Shown in pieces: positions 32,999-42,205 of a DNA stretch of 52,166 nucleotides (the stretch's first letter is position 1; every line of letters starts with the position of its first letter). The stretch is from positions 1-52,166 of the forward strand of contig NZ_LSJY01000210.1 in assembly GCF_001556865.1 (NCBI RefSeq), read 5' to 3'. The notes below the pieces were generated by a model. That model ran no database searches. It saw only the letters and a program-made list of their open reading frames with translations, and was not told where the DNA came from. The stretch comes from Sphingobium sp. CCH11-B1. GTDB lineage: Bacteria > Pseudomonadota > Alphaproteobacteria > Sphingomonadales > Sphingomonadaceae. The position numbers and the translations under genes were made by a program.

Positions 32999-33351
32999 TC
33001 CTGATCGTCGGCACCGCCGATGGCGAAAGGCTGCGCGCCGCATTGACCCTGGCGGCGGCGCAGGCGGCGCTGGGCGGAGCGGTGACGCTGTTCCTGCAAC
33101 TGGACGCGGTTTCGCTGTTGCGCCCGCCCATCGGCGCGCCGGAAGACGCGCGCCACCGCGCCGCGGGCCTGCCCGATCTGGCGGCGCTGCTTGGCGAAGC
33201 GCAGGCGCTGGGCGTCCGGCCGGTCGCCTGTCAGAGCGGGCTGGCGCTGTGCGGCATGGCCGCGGCCGACCTGCCCCCCGGCATTGCGGTGGGAGGGCCG
33301 CTCTCGGTTCTTCAGGCGGCCGGCGACGACGCCCGGCTGCTGCTGGCCTGA
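32986..33351 (+). CDS. DsrE-like protein
   Basis: The 121-residue protein has an alpha/beta DsrE-type start (LILIVGTADGERLRAALTLAAAQAALGGAVTLFLQLDAV) and a late cysteine pair ACQSGLALCGM. Family members such as TusD and DsrE move sulfur as persulfide. The start is GTG 32986, inside the end of the moeB gene by 13 bp. A sulfur-handling partner of the MoeB-type enzyme is a reasonable inference from the overlap and the cysteines; it is not proven. Confidence 0.75.
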   Translation: MRPLILIVGTADGERLRAALTLAAAQAALGGAVTLFLQLDAVSLLRPPIGAPEDARHRAAGLPDLAALLGEAQALGVRPVACQSGLALCGMAAADLPPGIAVGGPLSVLQAAGDDARLLLA

Positions 33352-33368
33352 AGCCGGGCGGTCATCGA

Positions 33369-33548
33369 TCAGCGGATGATGGGCAGGTATCGGCGGAGCG
33401 CGCGAAAACGGTCCCCCTTCTGCTCCGCCGTGAGAGCAACGGGGCCAAGCGCGGGGGAATGCAGGCCAGGCAGCATGCCGACATGCGCCGCGCCCCAGAG
33501 TGCGGCATAGAAGACCAGCGCCAACAGCGCATAGCGCATCGCTTTCAT
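33369..33548 (-). CDS. Small single-span membrane protein (59 residues)
   Basis: The reading frame encodes a 59-residue protein with one N-terminal membrane helix (YALLALVFYAALWGAAHVG) and a basic C-terminal end (FRALRRYLPIIR). It has GGAGAGGGG about 7 bp before the ATG, which supports translation. It lies between the DsrE-like gene and thrS, in the opposite direction, where nothing else is coding. The family is not recognised. The remaining 246 bp to thrS carry no gene that I can see. Confidence 0.5.
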   Translation of the reverse strand: MKAMRYALLALVFYAALWGAAHVGMLPGLHSPALGPVALTAEQKGDRFRALRRYLPIIR

Positions 33549-33794
33549 GTCAGCCCCTCTCCCCGCGTGGACCTGTTTTATCCTTTGAGGACCGGGGCTT
33601 CAATCCTCCGCGACGGAAAACACATGGCGCAAACGAGTCATGTCCGCCTGCCCATGACATGACAGTGCATCACCGATCTCTCGCGCGTCGCCGGGAAGCG
33701 GGCTTCTATTGACAGGGCGGACCGCCCATCTAAGGGGAAGGCGCGGTCCCGTGCGGCCGCGCTTTCCGCATTTCCAACAAGAAAGACCCTTCCC

Positions 33795-35786
33795 GTGTCC
33801 GCCATGCTCAAGATCACCCTGCCCGACGGTTCCGTGCGCGAAGTCGCGCCCGGCACTACCCCGGCGGACATCGCGGCGGCGATCGGACCGGGCCTGGCCA
33901 AGGCCGCAATTGCCGCGCGGGTCGATGGCGAACTGCGCGACATCGGCCGGCCGCTGGAGGCGGACGCGCAACTGGCGCTGGTGACGGCGCGCGACGAGGC
34001 CGACGCGCTGGAACTGGCGCGGCATGATTTCGCGCATATCCTGGCCGAAGCGGTGCAGGCGCTGTTCCCCGGCACGCAGATCACCTTCGGTCCCGCGACC
34101 GACGATGGTTTCTATTATGATTTCGCGCCCAAGGATCGCCCCTTCACCGAGGAGGATTTGCCCGCGATCGAGGCGAAAATGCGCGAGATCATCGCCGCCG
34201 ACAAGCCGCTCCGCCGCGAAGTCATCGACCGCGACACGCTGATCGCGCAATGGCACGCGGCGGGTGAGACGTTCAAGGCCGAATGGGCCGCCGAACTTCC
34301 GCAAGGCGAGGAACTCACCGTCTATCATAGCGGCGATGGCTGGTACGACATGTGCCGGGGGCCGCACCTTGCGTCGACCGGCAAGCTCGATCCGCAGGCG
34401 TTCAAGCTGACCCGCGTGTCGGGCGCCTATTGGCGCGGCGACCAGAAGAATGCGATGCTTTCCCGCATCTACGGCACCGGCTGGCTCAACAAAAAGCAGC
34501 TCGACGTGCACCTCATGCGCCTCGAGGAAGCGGCGAAGCGCGACCATCGCAAGCTGGGCGCGGAGATGGACCTGTTCCACCTGCAGCAGGAAGCACATGG
34601 CAGCGTCTTCTGGCACCCCAAGGGCTATATCATCTGGCGCGCGCTGGAAGCCTATATGCGCCGCGCCATCGACGAGGCCGGCTATCGCGAGGTCAAGACG
34701 CCGCAGGTGATGGACGCGCGCCAATGGGAGCAGTCCGGCCACTGGGGCAAATATCGCGAAAATATGTTCGTCATCCCTGACGAAGTGCCGAACGTGGAGG
34801 ATGAAGGGCCGCTGGTGTCGGACGATGCTGAGTGGATGGCGCTCAAGCCCATGAACTGCCCGGCGCATGTCCTGATCTTCCGCCAGGGGATCAAGAGCTA
34901 TCGCGACCTCCCTTTACGCTTCTACGAAAATGGCTGCTGCCACCGCAACGAGCCGCACGGCGCGCTCCACGGCCTGATGCGCGTGCGCCAGTTCACCCAG
35001 GACGATGCGCACATCTTCTGCCGCGAGGACCAGATCGTCGAGGAAGTCCGCGCCTTCTGCGCGCTGGCGGATCGCATCTACAAGGATTTCGGCTTCACTT
35101 ACTCGATCAAGCTGGCGTTGCGCCCCGAAAAGCGCTTCGGCACGGAGGACGTGTGGGACAAGGCGGAGGAGGAACTGCGCAACGCGGTCGCCGCCGCCGG
35201 CCTCAACACGCCCGACTATGGCTGGGAAGAGCTGCCGGGCGAAGGCGCTTTCTACGCGCCCAAGCTGGAATGGCATCTGACCGACGCGATCGGGCGGACA
35301 TGGCAGGTCGGCACGATCCAGTCCGACCGCGTGCTGCCCGAACGGCTCGACGCCAGCTATATTGGCGAGGATGGCGAGCGGCATCGCCCGGTGATGCTCC
35401 ACCGCGCGATCTTCGGCAGCTATGAACGCTTCATCGGCATATTGATCGAACATTTTGCCGGCCGCTTCCCGCTCTGGCTCGCGCCGGTGCAGGCGGTGGT
35501 CGCGACCATCGTGTCGGATGCCGACGATTATGCCCGCGACGTGGTGGAAAAACTGCGCGCCGCCGGCATCCGCGCAGAAACCGACACGCGCAACGAAAAG
35601 ATCAACTACAAGGTGCGCGACCACAGCCTGGCCAAGGTGCCCAACCTGCTGGTCGTCGGCCGGCGCGAAGCGGACGAGGGAACAGTGGCGTTGCGCGAAC
35701 TGGGCAAGGAGGGGCAAAGCGTCCTTTCTGTTGATGACGTCATCGACCGGCTTGCAAAAGAGGCGCGGGCACCCGATATGCGGTGA
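33795..35786 (+). CDS. thrS: Threonyl-tRNA synthetase
   Basis: The 663-residue class II enzyme has an N-terminal TGS domain ([18 protein letters not shown]), the editing domain with [12 protein letters not shown] and the [20 protein letters not shown] segment, the catalytic core with zinc site [19 protein letters not shown] and the anticodon-binding C-terminal domain. It charges tRNA-Thr and edits mischarged serine. The start is GTG 33795, or ATG 33804 (MLKITLPDG); the latter aligns with the TGS start. No T-box is seen. Confidence 0.97.
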   Translation: MSAMLKITLPDGSVREVAPGTTPADIAAAIGPGLAKAAIAARVDGELRDIGRPLEADAQLALVTARDEADALELARHDFAHILAEAVQALFPGTQITFGPATDDGFYYDFAPKDRPFTEEDLPAIEAKMREIIAADKPLRREVIDRDTLIAQWHAAGETFKAEWAAELPQGEELTVYHSGDGWYDMCRGPHLASTGKLDPQAFKLTRVSGAYWRGDQKNAMLSRIYGTGWLNKKQLDVHLMRLEEAAKRDHRKLGAEMDLFHLQQEAHGSVFWHPKGYIIWRALEAYMRRAIDEAGYREVKTPQVMDARQWEQSGHWGKYRENMFVIPDEVPNVEDEGPLVSDDAEWMALKPMNCPAHVLIFRQGIKSYRDLPLRFYENGCCHRNEPHGALHGLMRVRQFTQDDAHIFCREDQIVEEVRAFCALADRIYKDFGFTYSIKLALRPEKRFGTEDVWDKAEEELRNAVAAAGLNTPDYGWEELPGEGAFYAPKLEWHLTDAIGRTWQVGTIQSDRVLPERLDASYIGEDGERHRPVMLHRAIFGSYERFIGILIEHFAGRFPLWLAPVQAVVATIVSDADDYARDVVEKLRAAGIRAETDTRNEKINYKVRDHSLAKVPNLLVVGRREADEGTVALRELGKEGQSVLSVDDVIDRLAKEARAPDMR

Positions 35787-35802
35787 GGCAGAAATGCCGC
35801 AA

Positions 35803-35848
35803 GGGCGCGTGATTCCGCTGAGGCGGGACCACGCGCCCCTTTCGGCTT
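35803..35848 (+). terminator. Hairpin after thrS
   Basis: A 9-bp stem GGGCGCGTG/CACGCGCCC (35803-35811 and 35830-35838) with an 18-base loop is followed by CTTTCGGCTTTT. A second small hairpin (CGGCTTTT/AAAAGCCG, 35843-35861) follows. It is a probable terminator or attenuator between thrS and infC. Confidence 0.65.
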
Positions 35849-35905
35849 TTCCCAAAAGCCGCTAAGAGCCGTCCGTTTTCCGAAACGACCATAGGAGATA
35901 GAGCT

Positions 35906-36451
35906 ATACGTCCCCCGATGATGCGCCGCCCGCTGGCGCCGCCGCCGAAGTCCGGCCCCCGCTATAACGAGTTCATCACCGTGCCCAAGGTGCGTGTGAT
36001 CGATGACGAAGGCGAAAATCTGGGTGTGATGTTTACGCAGGAGGCGATCGAGCAGGCCTATGAGGTTGGACTCGATCTGGTCGAAGTGTCGCCCAACGCC
36101 GATCCGCCGGTCTGCAAGTTCCTGGACATCGGCAAATATAAGTACGAGGCCCAGAAGAAGGCGAACATCGCCCGCAAGACCCAGAGGACGCAGGAGATCA
36201 AGGAGATCAAGATGCGTCCGAACATCGACGATCATGACTATGATACGAAGATGAAGAAGGTCCACGACTTCATCGGTGAGGGCGACAAGGTGAAGATCAC
36301 CCTGCGCTTCCGCGGCCGCGAACTCAGCCACCAGCAGCTTGGCATGAACCTGCTCCAGCGCGTGGCCGAAAACGTCGCCGAAATCGCGAAGGTAGAGGCC
36401 TATCCCCGCATGGAAGGCCGGCAGATGCTGATGGTGCTGGCGCCGAAATAA
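35906..36451 (+). CDS. infC: Translation initiation factor IF-3, apparent AUA start
   Basis: The 181-residue IF-3 keeps the 30S subunit free and checks start codons. It has [48 protein letters not shown], a helical linker and the C-terminal domain [13 protein letters not shown] to QMLMVLAPK. The Shine-Dalgarno AGGAG (35893-35897) is 8 bp before ATA 35906 but 20 bp before the first ATG (35918). A rare AUA start would fit the IF-3 autoregulation known for the AUU start of E. coli infC. The conservative call is ATG 35918. Confidence 0.93.
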   Translation: MRPPMMRRPLAPPPKSGPRYNEFITVPKVRVIDDEGENLGVMFTQEAIEQAYEVGLDLVEVSPNADPPVCKFLDIGKYKYEAQKKANIARKTQRTQEIKEIKMRPNIDDHDYDTKMKKVHDFIGEGDKVKITLRFRGRELSHQQLGMNLLQRVAENVAEIAKVEAYPRMEGRQMLMVLAPK

Positions 36452-36470
36452 GGGCAGCCATCATGGCGCG

Positions 36471-36510
36471 AAAAGGGGCGGCTTCCCATTGTGGAGGCCG
36501 CCCCTTTTGC
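36471..36510. terminator. Bidirectional terminator after infC
   Basis: A 12-bp stem AAAAGGGGCGGC / GCCGCCCCTTTT (36471-36482 and 36497-36508) with a 14-base loop ends in TTTT on either strand. It serves infC and the SDR gene converging from the right, whose stop is at 36519. Confidence 0.85.
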
Positions 36511-36518
36511 GTTCGCCC

Positions 36519-37298
36519 TCAGCCCGGGCTTGCTGCAGATCCGGCCAGAAGCCCGCCGTCGATACTGAATTCGGCCCCGGTAACATAGGCCGACTCGTCC
36601 GCCGCCAGCATCGCCGCTATCGCCGCGACCTCCTCGACCGTCCCGAAGCGACGCAACGGCGTGTCAGCCACCAACGCCGCCATCCGCGCCTCCCGTTCCG
36701 GCCCTTCCCCAAGCATCGGCTCCCACATGGGGGTCAGGATCGCGGCGGGATGAATGCTGTTGCACCGGATACGCCACCCCTGCTGCGCGCAATAAAGCGC
36801 AACGCTTTTGCTGTGGTTGCGCACCGCTGCCTTGGACGAGGCATAGGCGGCGGCGAGCGGGATACCCACCAGCCCCGACCGGGACGAAATATTGATGATG
36901 GAACCGCTTCCCCGTTCGTTCATCGCGTTGATCGCATAGCGACATCCCAGGAACGTCCCGTCGAGATTGACCGCATGCACCGCGCGCCAGTCGTCCAGTG
37001 TCGCATGTTGCGGATCATGCGCGACCGGCCCATCCTCGAACCCGGTGATTCCGGCATTGTTCACCAGCACATCGATCGCAGGCGCGATCTTCGCCAGATG
37101 GTCCCATCCTCCTTCGTCTCGTACATCCAGCCGAACGAAGAGCATATTCATCTCCCGCGCTGCCTGTGCGCCCGCCGCTTCATCCTTGTCGGTCAAGATG
37201 ACCTGCGCACCTTCCTTCGCGAAGCGCGCCACGATGGCGTGCCCTATTCCCCGCGCCGCGCCAGTCACGACGCAGAGCTTGCCTTCCAGTCTTTGCAT
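36519..37298 (-). CDS. Short-chain dehydrogenase/reductase (SDR family)
   Basis: The 259-residue classical SDR has the cofactor loop [25 protein letters not shown], the catalytic Ser in NISSRSG and YASSKAA, and a late [11 protein letters not shown]. Asp in LTDKDE after beta-2 points to NAD(H) rather than NADP(H). The substrate cannot be named. The gene is solitary, with a 167-bp gap to msrA on its upstream side that carries nothing recognisable. Confidence 0.9.
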   Translation of the reverse strand: MQRLEGKLCVVTGAARGIGHAIVARFAKEGAQVILTDKDEAAGAQAAREMNMLFVRLDVRDEGGWDHLAKIAPAIDVLVNNAGITGFEDGPVAHDPQHATLDDWRAVHAVNLDGTFLGCRYAINAMNERGSGSIINISSRSGLVGIPLAAAYASSKAAVRNHSKSVALYCAQQGWRIRCNSIHPAAILTPMWEPMLGEGPEREARMAALVADTPLRRFGTVEEVAAIAAMLAADESAYVTGAEFSIDGGLLAGSAASPG

Positions 37299-37465
37299 AA
37301 AATCCTCGAACCATGATCCGGCAATGGCGACAAATAGCCGCCGTGGGAGCCTTTCCGCACTCAGCGGTTGCGCTGGATCATTTCGACGGGCTCCTTTTGA
37401 AGAGCGGTAATTGTCCCGAAGTGACAGTAGCCGTCAATAGCATGGGTTCAGATTTGCCGTGCGTG

Positions 37466-38140
37466 TCAGGCTGACGGCTTGTCCCGATATAATGACGGGT
37501 ACATCGCCTTGAACGCGGCCAGCTTGGGCGCATCCCAGCGCAGGATATAGGGATGGCGGGGATTTTTGCGCATGAAGTCCTGATGATCCTGCGCGGCGCT
37601 CTGGAAACCGGTGAAGGGTTCGACGCGGGTGACGACCGGGTCGCGCCACAGGCCGCTCTTGTCGAGCTGGACGAGATAGGCGCGGGCCGCCTTGTCCTGC
37701 TGCGCGTTCAGGGGGAAGAGCGCGCTGCGATATTGCGTGCCGTGGTCCGGCCCCTGATAGTTGAGCGTGGTCGGATCGGCGATGACGGAGAAGAAGACGC
37801 GCAGCAAGGTGCCGTAGCTGACCTGCGCCGGGTCATAGGTGACGCGCACCGATTCAGCAAAGCCGGTGTCGCCGCCACTGACCGTTTCATAGTCCACCCG
37901 CTTGCCCCTGGGACCGCCGGAAAAGCCGGAGACGACCAGATGGACGCCCTTCACATGCGAAAAGACGCCCTCCACCCCCCAATAGCAGCCGCCCGCGAAA
38001 ACAGCGGTTTCCAGCTTTTGGGCAGGCGTGGCGTCGATGGCGGGGACAGGCGCCTGGACAGCGCGTTCGGCGCAGGCCGGGGTCGCGGCGACAAGGGCCG
38101 CGACCAGCAATGTCAGGCGGAGACTAGAGCGCCTTGCCAT
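37466..38140 (-). CDS. msrA: Exported peptide-methionine (S)-S-oxide reductase MsrA
   Basis: The 224-residue protein has a signal peptide (RRSSLRLTLLVAALVAATPACAE) and an MsrA domain with AGGCYWGVEGVFSHVKGV (catalytic Cys; usual GCFW is GCYW), GFSGG and YETVSGGDTGFAESVRVTYDP, then YQGPDHGTQYRSALF. No cysteine follows the catalytic one, so the classical C-terminal resolving cysteines are absent and an external reductant is expected. A Cys in the signal region (ATPACAE) could be a lipidation site, but the lipobox is imperfect. It should repair oxidised methionine in the periplasm. Confidence 0.9.
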   Translation of the reverse strand: MARRSSLRLTLLVAALVAATPACAERAVQAPVPAIDATPAQKLETAVFAGGCYWGVEGVFSHVKGVHLVVSGFSGGPRGKRVDYETVSGGDTGFAESVRVTYDPAQVSYGTLLRVFFSVIADPTTLNYQGPDHGTQYRSALFPLNAQQDKAARAYLVQLDKSGLWRDPVVTRVEPFTGFQSAAQDHQDFMRKNPRHPYILRWDAPKLAAFKAMYPSLYRDKPSA

Positions 38141-38276
38141 GAGTCGATGTCGCCGCCACGGCGGTGCTGCCGAACATCGGCGGATCGCTCGGCGCCAGCG
38201 CGAACATCGCCACGGCGCCAATCGCGAACCCGCCCAGGAAGCGCAGGAACAGATCGGACTTCAGAAACGCCTTCAT
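38124..38276 (-). CDS. Small membrane protein upstream of msrA (50 residues)
   Basis: The frame encodes a 50-residue protein with one hydrophobic segment (LRFLGGFAIGAVAMFAL) after a basic start (MKAFLKSD), and a short Thr/Ala-rich tail. Its 3' end overlaps the first 17 bp of msrA, which suggests translational coupling. The Shine-Dalgarno sequence is weak (AAAGG). I cannot assign a family, and it is too short for standard gene finders. Confidence 0.5.
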   Translation of the reverse strand: MKAFLKSDLFLRFLGGFAIGAVAMFALAPSDPPMFGSTAVAATSTHGKAL

Positions 38277-38483
38277 GGCCAATGCCTTTCATTCCTTCTG
38301 CCGGTCGTGCCGGCCCCGGCTACGCCCGCGCGCCTTGCCCCTGTCTGAACGGCCGGCGCTGCGGCAGCAGCTTTCGACCAAAGTCCTCATCAGGGCGACG
38401 AACGCAGCGGAACCGCTTAATCAGTTTCTCTTCGCAACCGGCATATAGAGCCTGTCGCATCGATCGCAAGACGTCGCGGTGCG

Positions 38484-38541
38484 AAAAACACCGTTTCCCT
38501 TTTTGCGTCGAAGGGCGTTTTTCCAGGGAAAAGAGCGGTGT
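38484..38541 (-). terminator. Probable terminator after the aspartate aminotransferase gene
   Basis: On the minus strand, about 37 bp after the aminotransferase stop, arms AGGGAAA...CGGTGT and ACACCG...TTTCCCT (38488-38500 and 38525-38541) pair with a 4-base bulge and are followed by TTTTT. The rest of the 300 bp between 38277 and 38577 has no other gene. Confidence 0.55.
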
Positions 38542-38577
38542 ACGTCCGCGAAGACGCCGCACCGCTTCCCCTGCGCC

Positions 38578-39780
38578 CTATTTCAGGGCGGCGCAGGCTT
38601 CCTGGATGCGCGTGCAGGCTTTTTTCAGCACTTCGTCCGAGGTCGCGTAGCTGATGCGGAAGGCCGGCGACAGGCCGAAAGCCGCGCCATGCACCGCCGC
38701 CACCTTGGCTTCATCCAGGAAATAGGCGATCAGCGCCTCGTCACTGTCGATCAGCGCGCCCTTGGGCGTCGTCTTGCCGATGACGCCGCTGGCGTCGGGA
38801 TAGACGTAGAAGGCGCCTTCGGGCGTCGGGCAGTCAAGCCCCGGCGCGTCGTTGAGCATCGCGACCACCATGTCTCGGCGCTTCTTGAAGGTGGCGTTGC
38901 GCTCTTCCAGGAAATCCTGCGGCCCGGTGAGCGCCGCGACGGCGGCCGCTTGGCTGATCGAGCAGGGGTTGCTGGTCGATTGCGACTGCAGCTTGCCCAT
39001 CGCCTTGATGATCCATTCGGGACCGCCGGCAAAGCCGATGCGCCAGCCGGTCATGGAGAAGGCCTTGGAGCAACCGTTGACCGTCAGCGTCCGGTCGTAA
39101 AGCTCCGGGCACACCTGCGCGATGGTGGCGAAGGGCGTGGGCGCGTACCAGACATGTTCGTACATGTCGTCGGTCATGACGAGCACATGCGGATGGCGCA
39201 GCAGCACGTCGGCCAGCGCTTTCAGTTCATCAGCGGAATAGGCCGCGCCCGAAGGGTTGGACGGCGAGTTCAGCATCAGCCACTTGGTACGCGGCGTGAT
39301 CGCGGCGTCGAGCTGGGCGGGCGTGATCTTGTATCCCTGGCTCGCCGGCCCTTCGATGAAGACGGGCGTGCCGCCCGCGAAATTCACGATGTCGGGATAG
39401 CTGACCCAGTAGGGCGCAGGGATGATGACCTCGTCACCTGCATCGACCGTCGCCACCAGCGCGTTGAACAGGGTGTGCTTGCCGCCGGAATTCACGCTGA
39501 TCTGGCTGCGCTTATAGACCAGGCCGTTGTCGCGCTTGAACTTGAAGGCGACGGCTTCCTTGACGTCGGTGGTGCCGTCGACATCGGTATAGCGGGTGAG
39601 ATTGTTGCGGATGGCGGCGATGCCGGCTTCCTTGACGAAATCGGGCGTGTCGAAATCGGGTTCGCCCGCCGACAGGCCAATCACGTCCACGCCTTGCGCT
39701 TTGAGCGCGTTCACGCGGGCGCTCATGGCGAGCGTGGCGGACGGCTGGATACGACCCAGGGCGGCGGAAGTCTGGCTCAT
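38578..39780 (-). CDS. aatA: Class I PLP-dependent aminotransferase, AspC/AatA type
   Basis: The 400-residue aminotransferase has ALGRIQPSATLAMSARVNALKAQG, GLSAGEPDFDTPDFV, SPSNPSGAAYS, the PLP lysine in NGCSKAFSMTGWRIGF, and the substrate-binding RISYATS. It is of the type that moves amino groups between aspartate, glutamate or prephenate and 2-oxo acids (group Ib). ATG 39780 is chosen over the more distal 39819. It lies 126 bp from pabC, in the same direction. Confidence 0.92.
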   Translation of the reverse strand: MSQTSAALGRIQPSATLAMSARVNALKAQGVDVIGLSAGEPDFDTPDFVKEAGIAAIRNNLTRYTDVDGTTDVKEAVAFKFKRDNGLVYKRSQISVNSGGKHTLFNALVATVDAGDEVIIPAPYWVSYPDIVNFAGGTPVFIEGPASQGYKITPAQLDAAITPRTKWLMLNSPSNPSGAAYSADELKALADVLLRHPHVLVMTDDMYEHVWYAPTPFATIAQVCPELYDRTLTVNGCSKAFSMTGWRIGFAGGPEWIIKAMGKLQSQSTSNPCSISQAAAVAALTGPQDFLEERNATFKKRRDMVVAMLNDAPGLDCPTPEGAFYVYPDASGVIGKTTPKGALIDSDEALIAYFLDEAKVAAVHGAAFGLSPAFRISYATSDEVLKKACTRIQEACAALK

Positions 39781-39906
39781 GGCAAATTTCTTTCTTAACA
39801 ATCCCCGATTCCGCAACATAAGCGGACGCGGAGCGCCTTAGTGCGCAACGGCGGGAGGGGCAACCGTCCGCTTGCGGCTTATTGGCTTTACCCCGAAATA
39901 GCGGCG

Positions 39907-40530
39907 CTATCGCGCGAGCGTCGCCGCGACCATGCCGCGCGCGGCGTTGCCGATGAAAAATCCGGACTCAAGATCGGACAGGCGCAGGTCGCCCTCCACC
40001 GCCTCCCCCATGTCGATCAGGCTCTGGCGCAATATGCCCGGCAGCGCGCCGCGCGACAAAGGGGGCGTCACCAGCTTGTCGCCGCGCTCCACGAACAGGG
40101 TGGAGAAACAGCCCTCGGTCAGAAAGCCGTCCTCATCCTTCAGCAGCACTTCATAAGTGCCGCCCCGGCTCAGTGCGTCGCGATAGACGCTGCGGTCGGT
40201 GGTCTTGTGGCACAGGCGCGGATCGTCGGCGGGGGCATTCCGCCGCACCACCGCGACCGGCACGATCGCCTGAGGCCAGGTGCGGTGTTCGCGCACCTCG
40301 ATCGCCACCGCGCCCGATCGCGACGCGAGCAGGCGCACACGGCTGCGGTCACGCAGGCGGAATGTGGCCGCCTGAAGCTCGTTGCGCACGCCGTGCCGGT
40401 CGAAACGGAAGCCCAGCGCCTCCGCGCTTCGGCCCAGGCGCGCCAGATGCAGTTCCAGCAGCCTGATCCCGTCCAGCGGATCGAAGGCCATGGTTTCCAG
40501 CAGATCGAACCGTCCGTCAGCCAGTGCCAT
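39907..40530 (-). CDS. pabC: Aminodeoxychorismate lyase-type class IV aminotransferase fold protein
   Basis: The 207-residue protein has FDLLETMAFDPLDGIRLLELHLARL, the PLP lysine in LCHKTTDRSVYRDA, and EVLLKDEDGFLTEGCFSTLFVE with GALPGILRQSLI, the fold type IV pattern. It would release pyruvate from aminodeoxychorismate to give p-aminobenzoate for folate. The ATG at 40530 has AAGAGG 5 bp upstream; an ATG at 40560 directly after the pabB stop is an alternative. It is shorter than E. coli PabC (269) because the N-terminus resembles the PabC half of PabBC fusions. Confidence 0.88.
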   Translation of the reverse strand: MALADGRFDLLETMAFDPLDGIRLLELHLARLGRSAEALGFRFDRHGVRNELQAATFRLRDRSRVRLLASRSGAVAIEVREHRTWPQAIVPVAVVRRNAPADDPRLCHKTTDRSVYRDALSRGGTYEVLLKDEDGFLTEGCFSTLFVERGDKLVTPPLSRGALPGILRQSLIDMGEAVEGDLRLSDLESGFFIGNAARGMVAATLAR

Positions 40531-40561
40531 CAAACCTCTTCGCGCCCCCGCGCACCCCATG

Positions 40562-41731
40562 TCAATCCAGCGACAGGAAGCGGGCCTTGGCCAGGCATTC
40601 CGCCCATTCCGCGTCCCCATCCGAGTCCGCCACGATGCCCGAGCCGAGACCCAGGCGCCCTGTCCGTGCCCCTTCTTCGACGCAAATGGTGCGAATGGCA
40701 ACATTGAAGGCGGCGTCGCCTTCGGGATCGATCCATCCCATCGTCCCGGTATAGGGGCCGCGCGGATGGGGTTCGACCGCGTCGATGATCTCCATCGCCC
40801 TGACCTTGGGCGCGCCGGTGATGGAACCGCAGGGAAAGAGAACGCGCAGCACATCGACCGGCGACAGACCCGGCAGGATGCGGGCGCGCACGGTCGACAC
40901 CAGTTGATGAACGGTGGGATAGGTTTCGACCTTGAACAGGTCGGGCACGGTGACGCTGCCGGCGCGGGACACGCGCGACAGGTCGTTGCGCAGCAAGTCG
41001 ACGATCATCAGGTTTTCCGCGCGCTGCTTGGCATCGCTTTGCAGCGCATCGGCCAGCGCCGCGTCCTGCCCGGCGTCGGCGGCGCGGACCGCCGTCCCCT
41101 TCATCGGCCGGGCGGTCAGCTGACCGCGCACCTGCGTGAAGAACAGTTCGGGGGAGAAGGAGAGCAGGCTGTGCCCGCCGGCGCCGATGACCCCGCCATA
41201 ACCCGCCGCCGCGCGCGGCCGCAGGGCGGCGTAGAGCGCCAGGGGATCGCCCGAAAGCGGCACGTCGCAGGGGAAGGTCAGGTTCACCTGATAGATATCG
41301 CCGGCGCGGATATAGTCCTGCACCCGCGCGAACGCGACCCGGTAGGCGGCGGCATCGACCAGCGGCGCGACCGGCCCGACGCGCACGCCCGCCGGATCGG
41401 GCAGCATGGCGACAAGAGCATCGGCCGGGATCAGGCGCACCCCTTCGAACAGGCCGAACCACAGGAGCGGCGCCCCGCCGCCCGCCTGCCGCCGCTGCGC
41501 GATGGGGGCGAGCCTGTCCTCCAGCGCAAGGCCAGCCTCATAGGAAAGATAGCCCGCCACATGCAGGCCCGCTTCCCGCGCGTCGGCCACCCGGTCGAGC
41601 GCGGGCTGGACATCCTCCATCCGGCTCGCGACGATCAGTTCGACCGGGTCGCGATACAGGCGCGCCGGGGCGGCGCGCGCGCGCGCATCGTCGAACAGGC
41701 AGAAGATTTCGGCTGGACCCGGCAGGCGCAT
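40562..41731 (-). CDS. pabB: Aminodeoxychorismate synthase component I
   Basis: The 389-residue chorismate-binding enzyme has AGYLSYEAGLALED, GDIYQVNLTFPCDV, LLSFSPELFF and the lysine-containing RPMKGTAVR that marks PabB rather than TrpE, then RAENLMIVDLLRNDLSRVS, GSITGAPKVRAMEIID, and GLGSGIVADSDGDAEW. It converts chorismate plus ammonia to aminodeoxychorismate. pabA is not adjacent. It lies directly before pabC, so the two make a split version of the fused PabBC often seen in sphingomonads. It is divergent from the DUF983 gene. Confidence 0.94.
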   Translation of the reverse strand: MRLPGPAEIFCLFDDARARAAPARLYRDPVELIVASRMEDVQPALDRVADAREAGLHVAGYLSYEAGLALEDRLAPIAQRRQAGGGAPLLWFGLFEGVRLIPADALVAMLPDPAGVRVGPVAPLVDAAAYRVAFARVQDYIRAGDIYQVNLTFPCDVPLSGDPLALYAALRPRAAAGYGGVIGAGGHSLLSFSPELFFTQVRGQLTARPMKGTAVRAADAGQDAALADALQSDAKQRAENLMIVDLLRNDLSRVSRAGSVTVPDLFKVETYPTVHQLVSTVRARILPGLSPVDVLRVLFPCGSITGAPKVRAMEIIDAVEPHPRGPYTGTMGWIDPEGDAAFNVAIRTICVEEGARTGRLGLGSGIVADSDGDAEWAECLAKARFLSLD

Positions 41732-41825
41732 GGCGCTTCCTTAACAGGCTTTGGGCACTGGAAAAGGGGCGGCAGGGACAATCGGCTGTTGCGCGGCCCC
41801 TCCCCGCGGCCTAGCGCGGATCGGG

Positions 41826-42203
41826 ATGACAGAACGTTCCGCCCCACCTGACCGGCCCGTCGCCGCCGCCGTGGCGAGAGGGCTGCGCGGCCGTTGCCCC
41901 GCCTGCGGCGAGGGGCGGATGTTCGCGCGCTTCCTGAAGGCCGCGCCCGCCTGCTCCCATTGCGGGCTTCGGCTCGACGTCCATCAGGCGGACGACTTTC
42001 CCGCCTACATCGTCATCCTGGCTCTCGGCCACATGCTGGTGCCGCTGATGATCGAGGTGAACGCCGCCTTCGCGATCCCGCTGGGGTGGCAGGCGGCGAT
42101 CTGGCCCGCGCTGGCGGTGCTGCTGGCCGCGGCGATGATCCAGCCGGTAAAGGGCGGCGTCATCGCCCTGCAGTGGAGCCGGCGGATGGCCGGATTTTCC
42201 TGA
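41826..42203 (+). CDS. DUF983 family membrane protein
   Basis: The 125-residue protein has an N-terminal zinc-ribbon-like pair (RCPACGEG and CSHCGLRL) and two membrane helices (AYIVILALGHMLVPLMIEV and AIWPALAVLLAAAMIQPVKG), the DUF983 layout. The function is not known; relatives are near cytochrome oxidase genes in some alphaproteobacteria, but not here. ATG 41826 is used. It ends 2 bp from the convergent thioesterase gene. Confidence 0.85.
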   Translation: MTERSAPPDRPVAAAVARGLRGRCPACGEGRMFARFLKAAPACSHCGLRLDVHQADDFPAYIVILALGHMLVPLMIEVNAAFAIPLGWQAAIWPALAVLLAAAMIQPVKGGVIALQWSRRMAGFS

Positions 42204-42205
42204 CC

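Noticed and set aside
33549..33794. T-box or leader peptide upstream of thrS
   Set aside because: No T-box core or run of Thr codons could be found; the family is not expected in alphaproteobacteria.
38277..38577. Small frames in the msrA-aminotransferase gap
   Set aside because: Short frames lack ribosome sites or conserved features; the region is better explained as the terminator of the aminotransferase gene.
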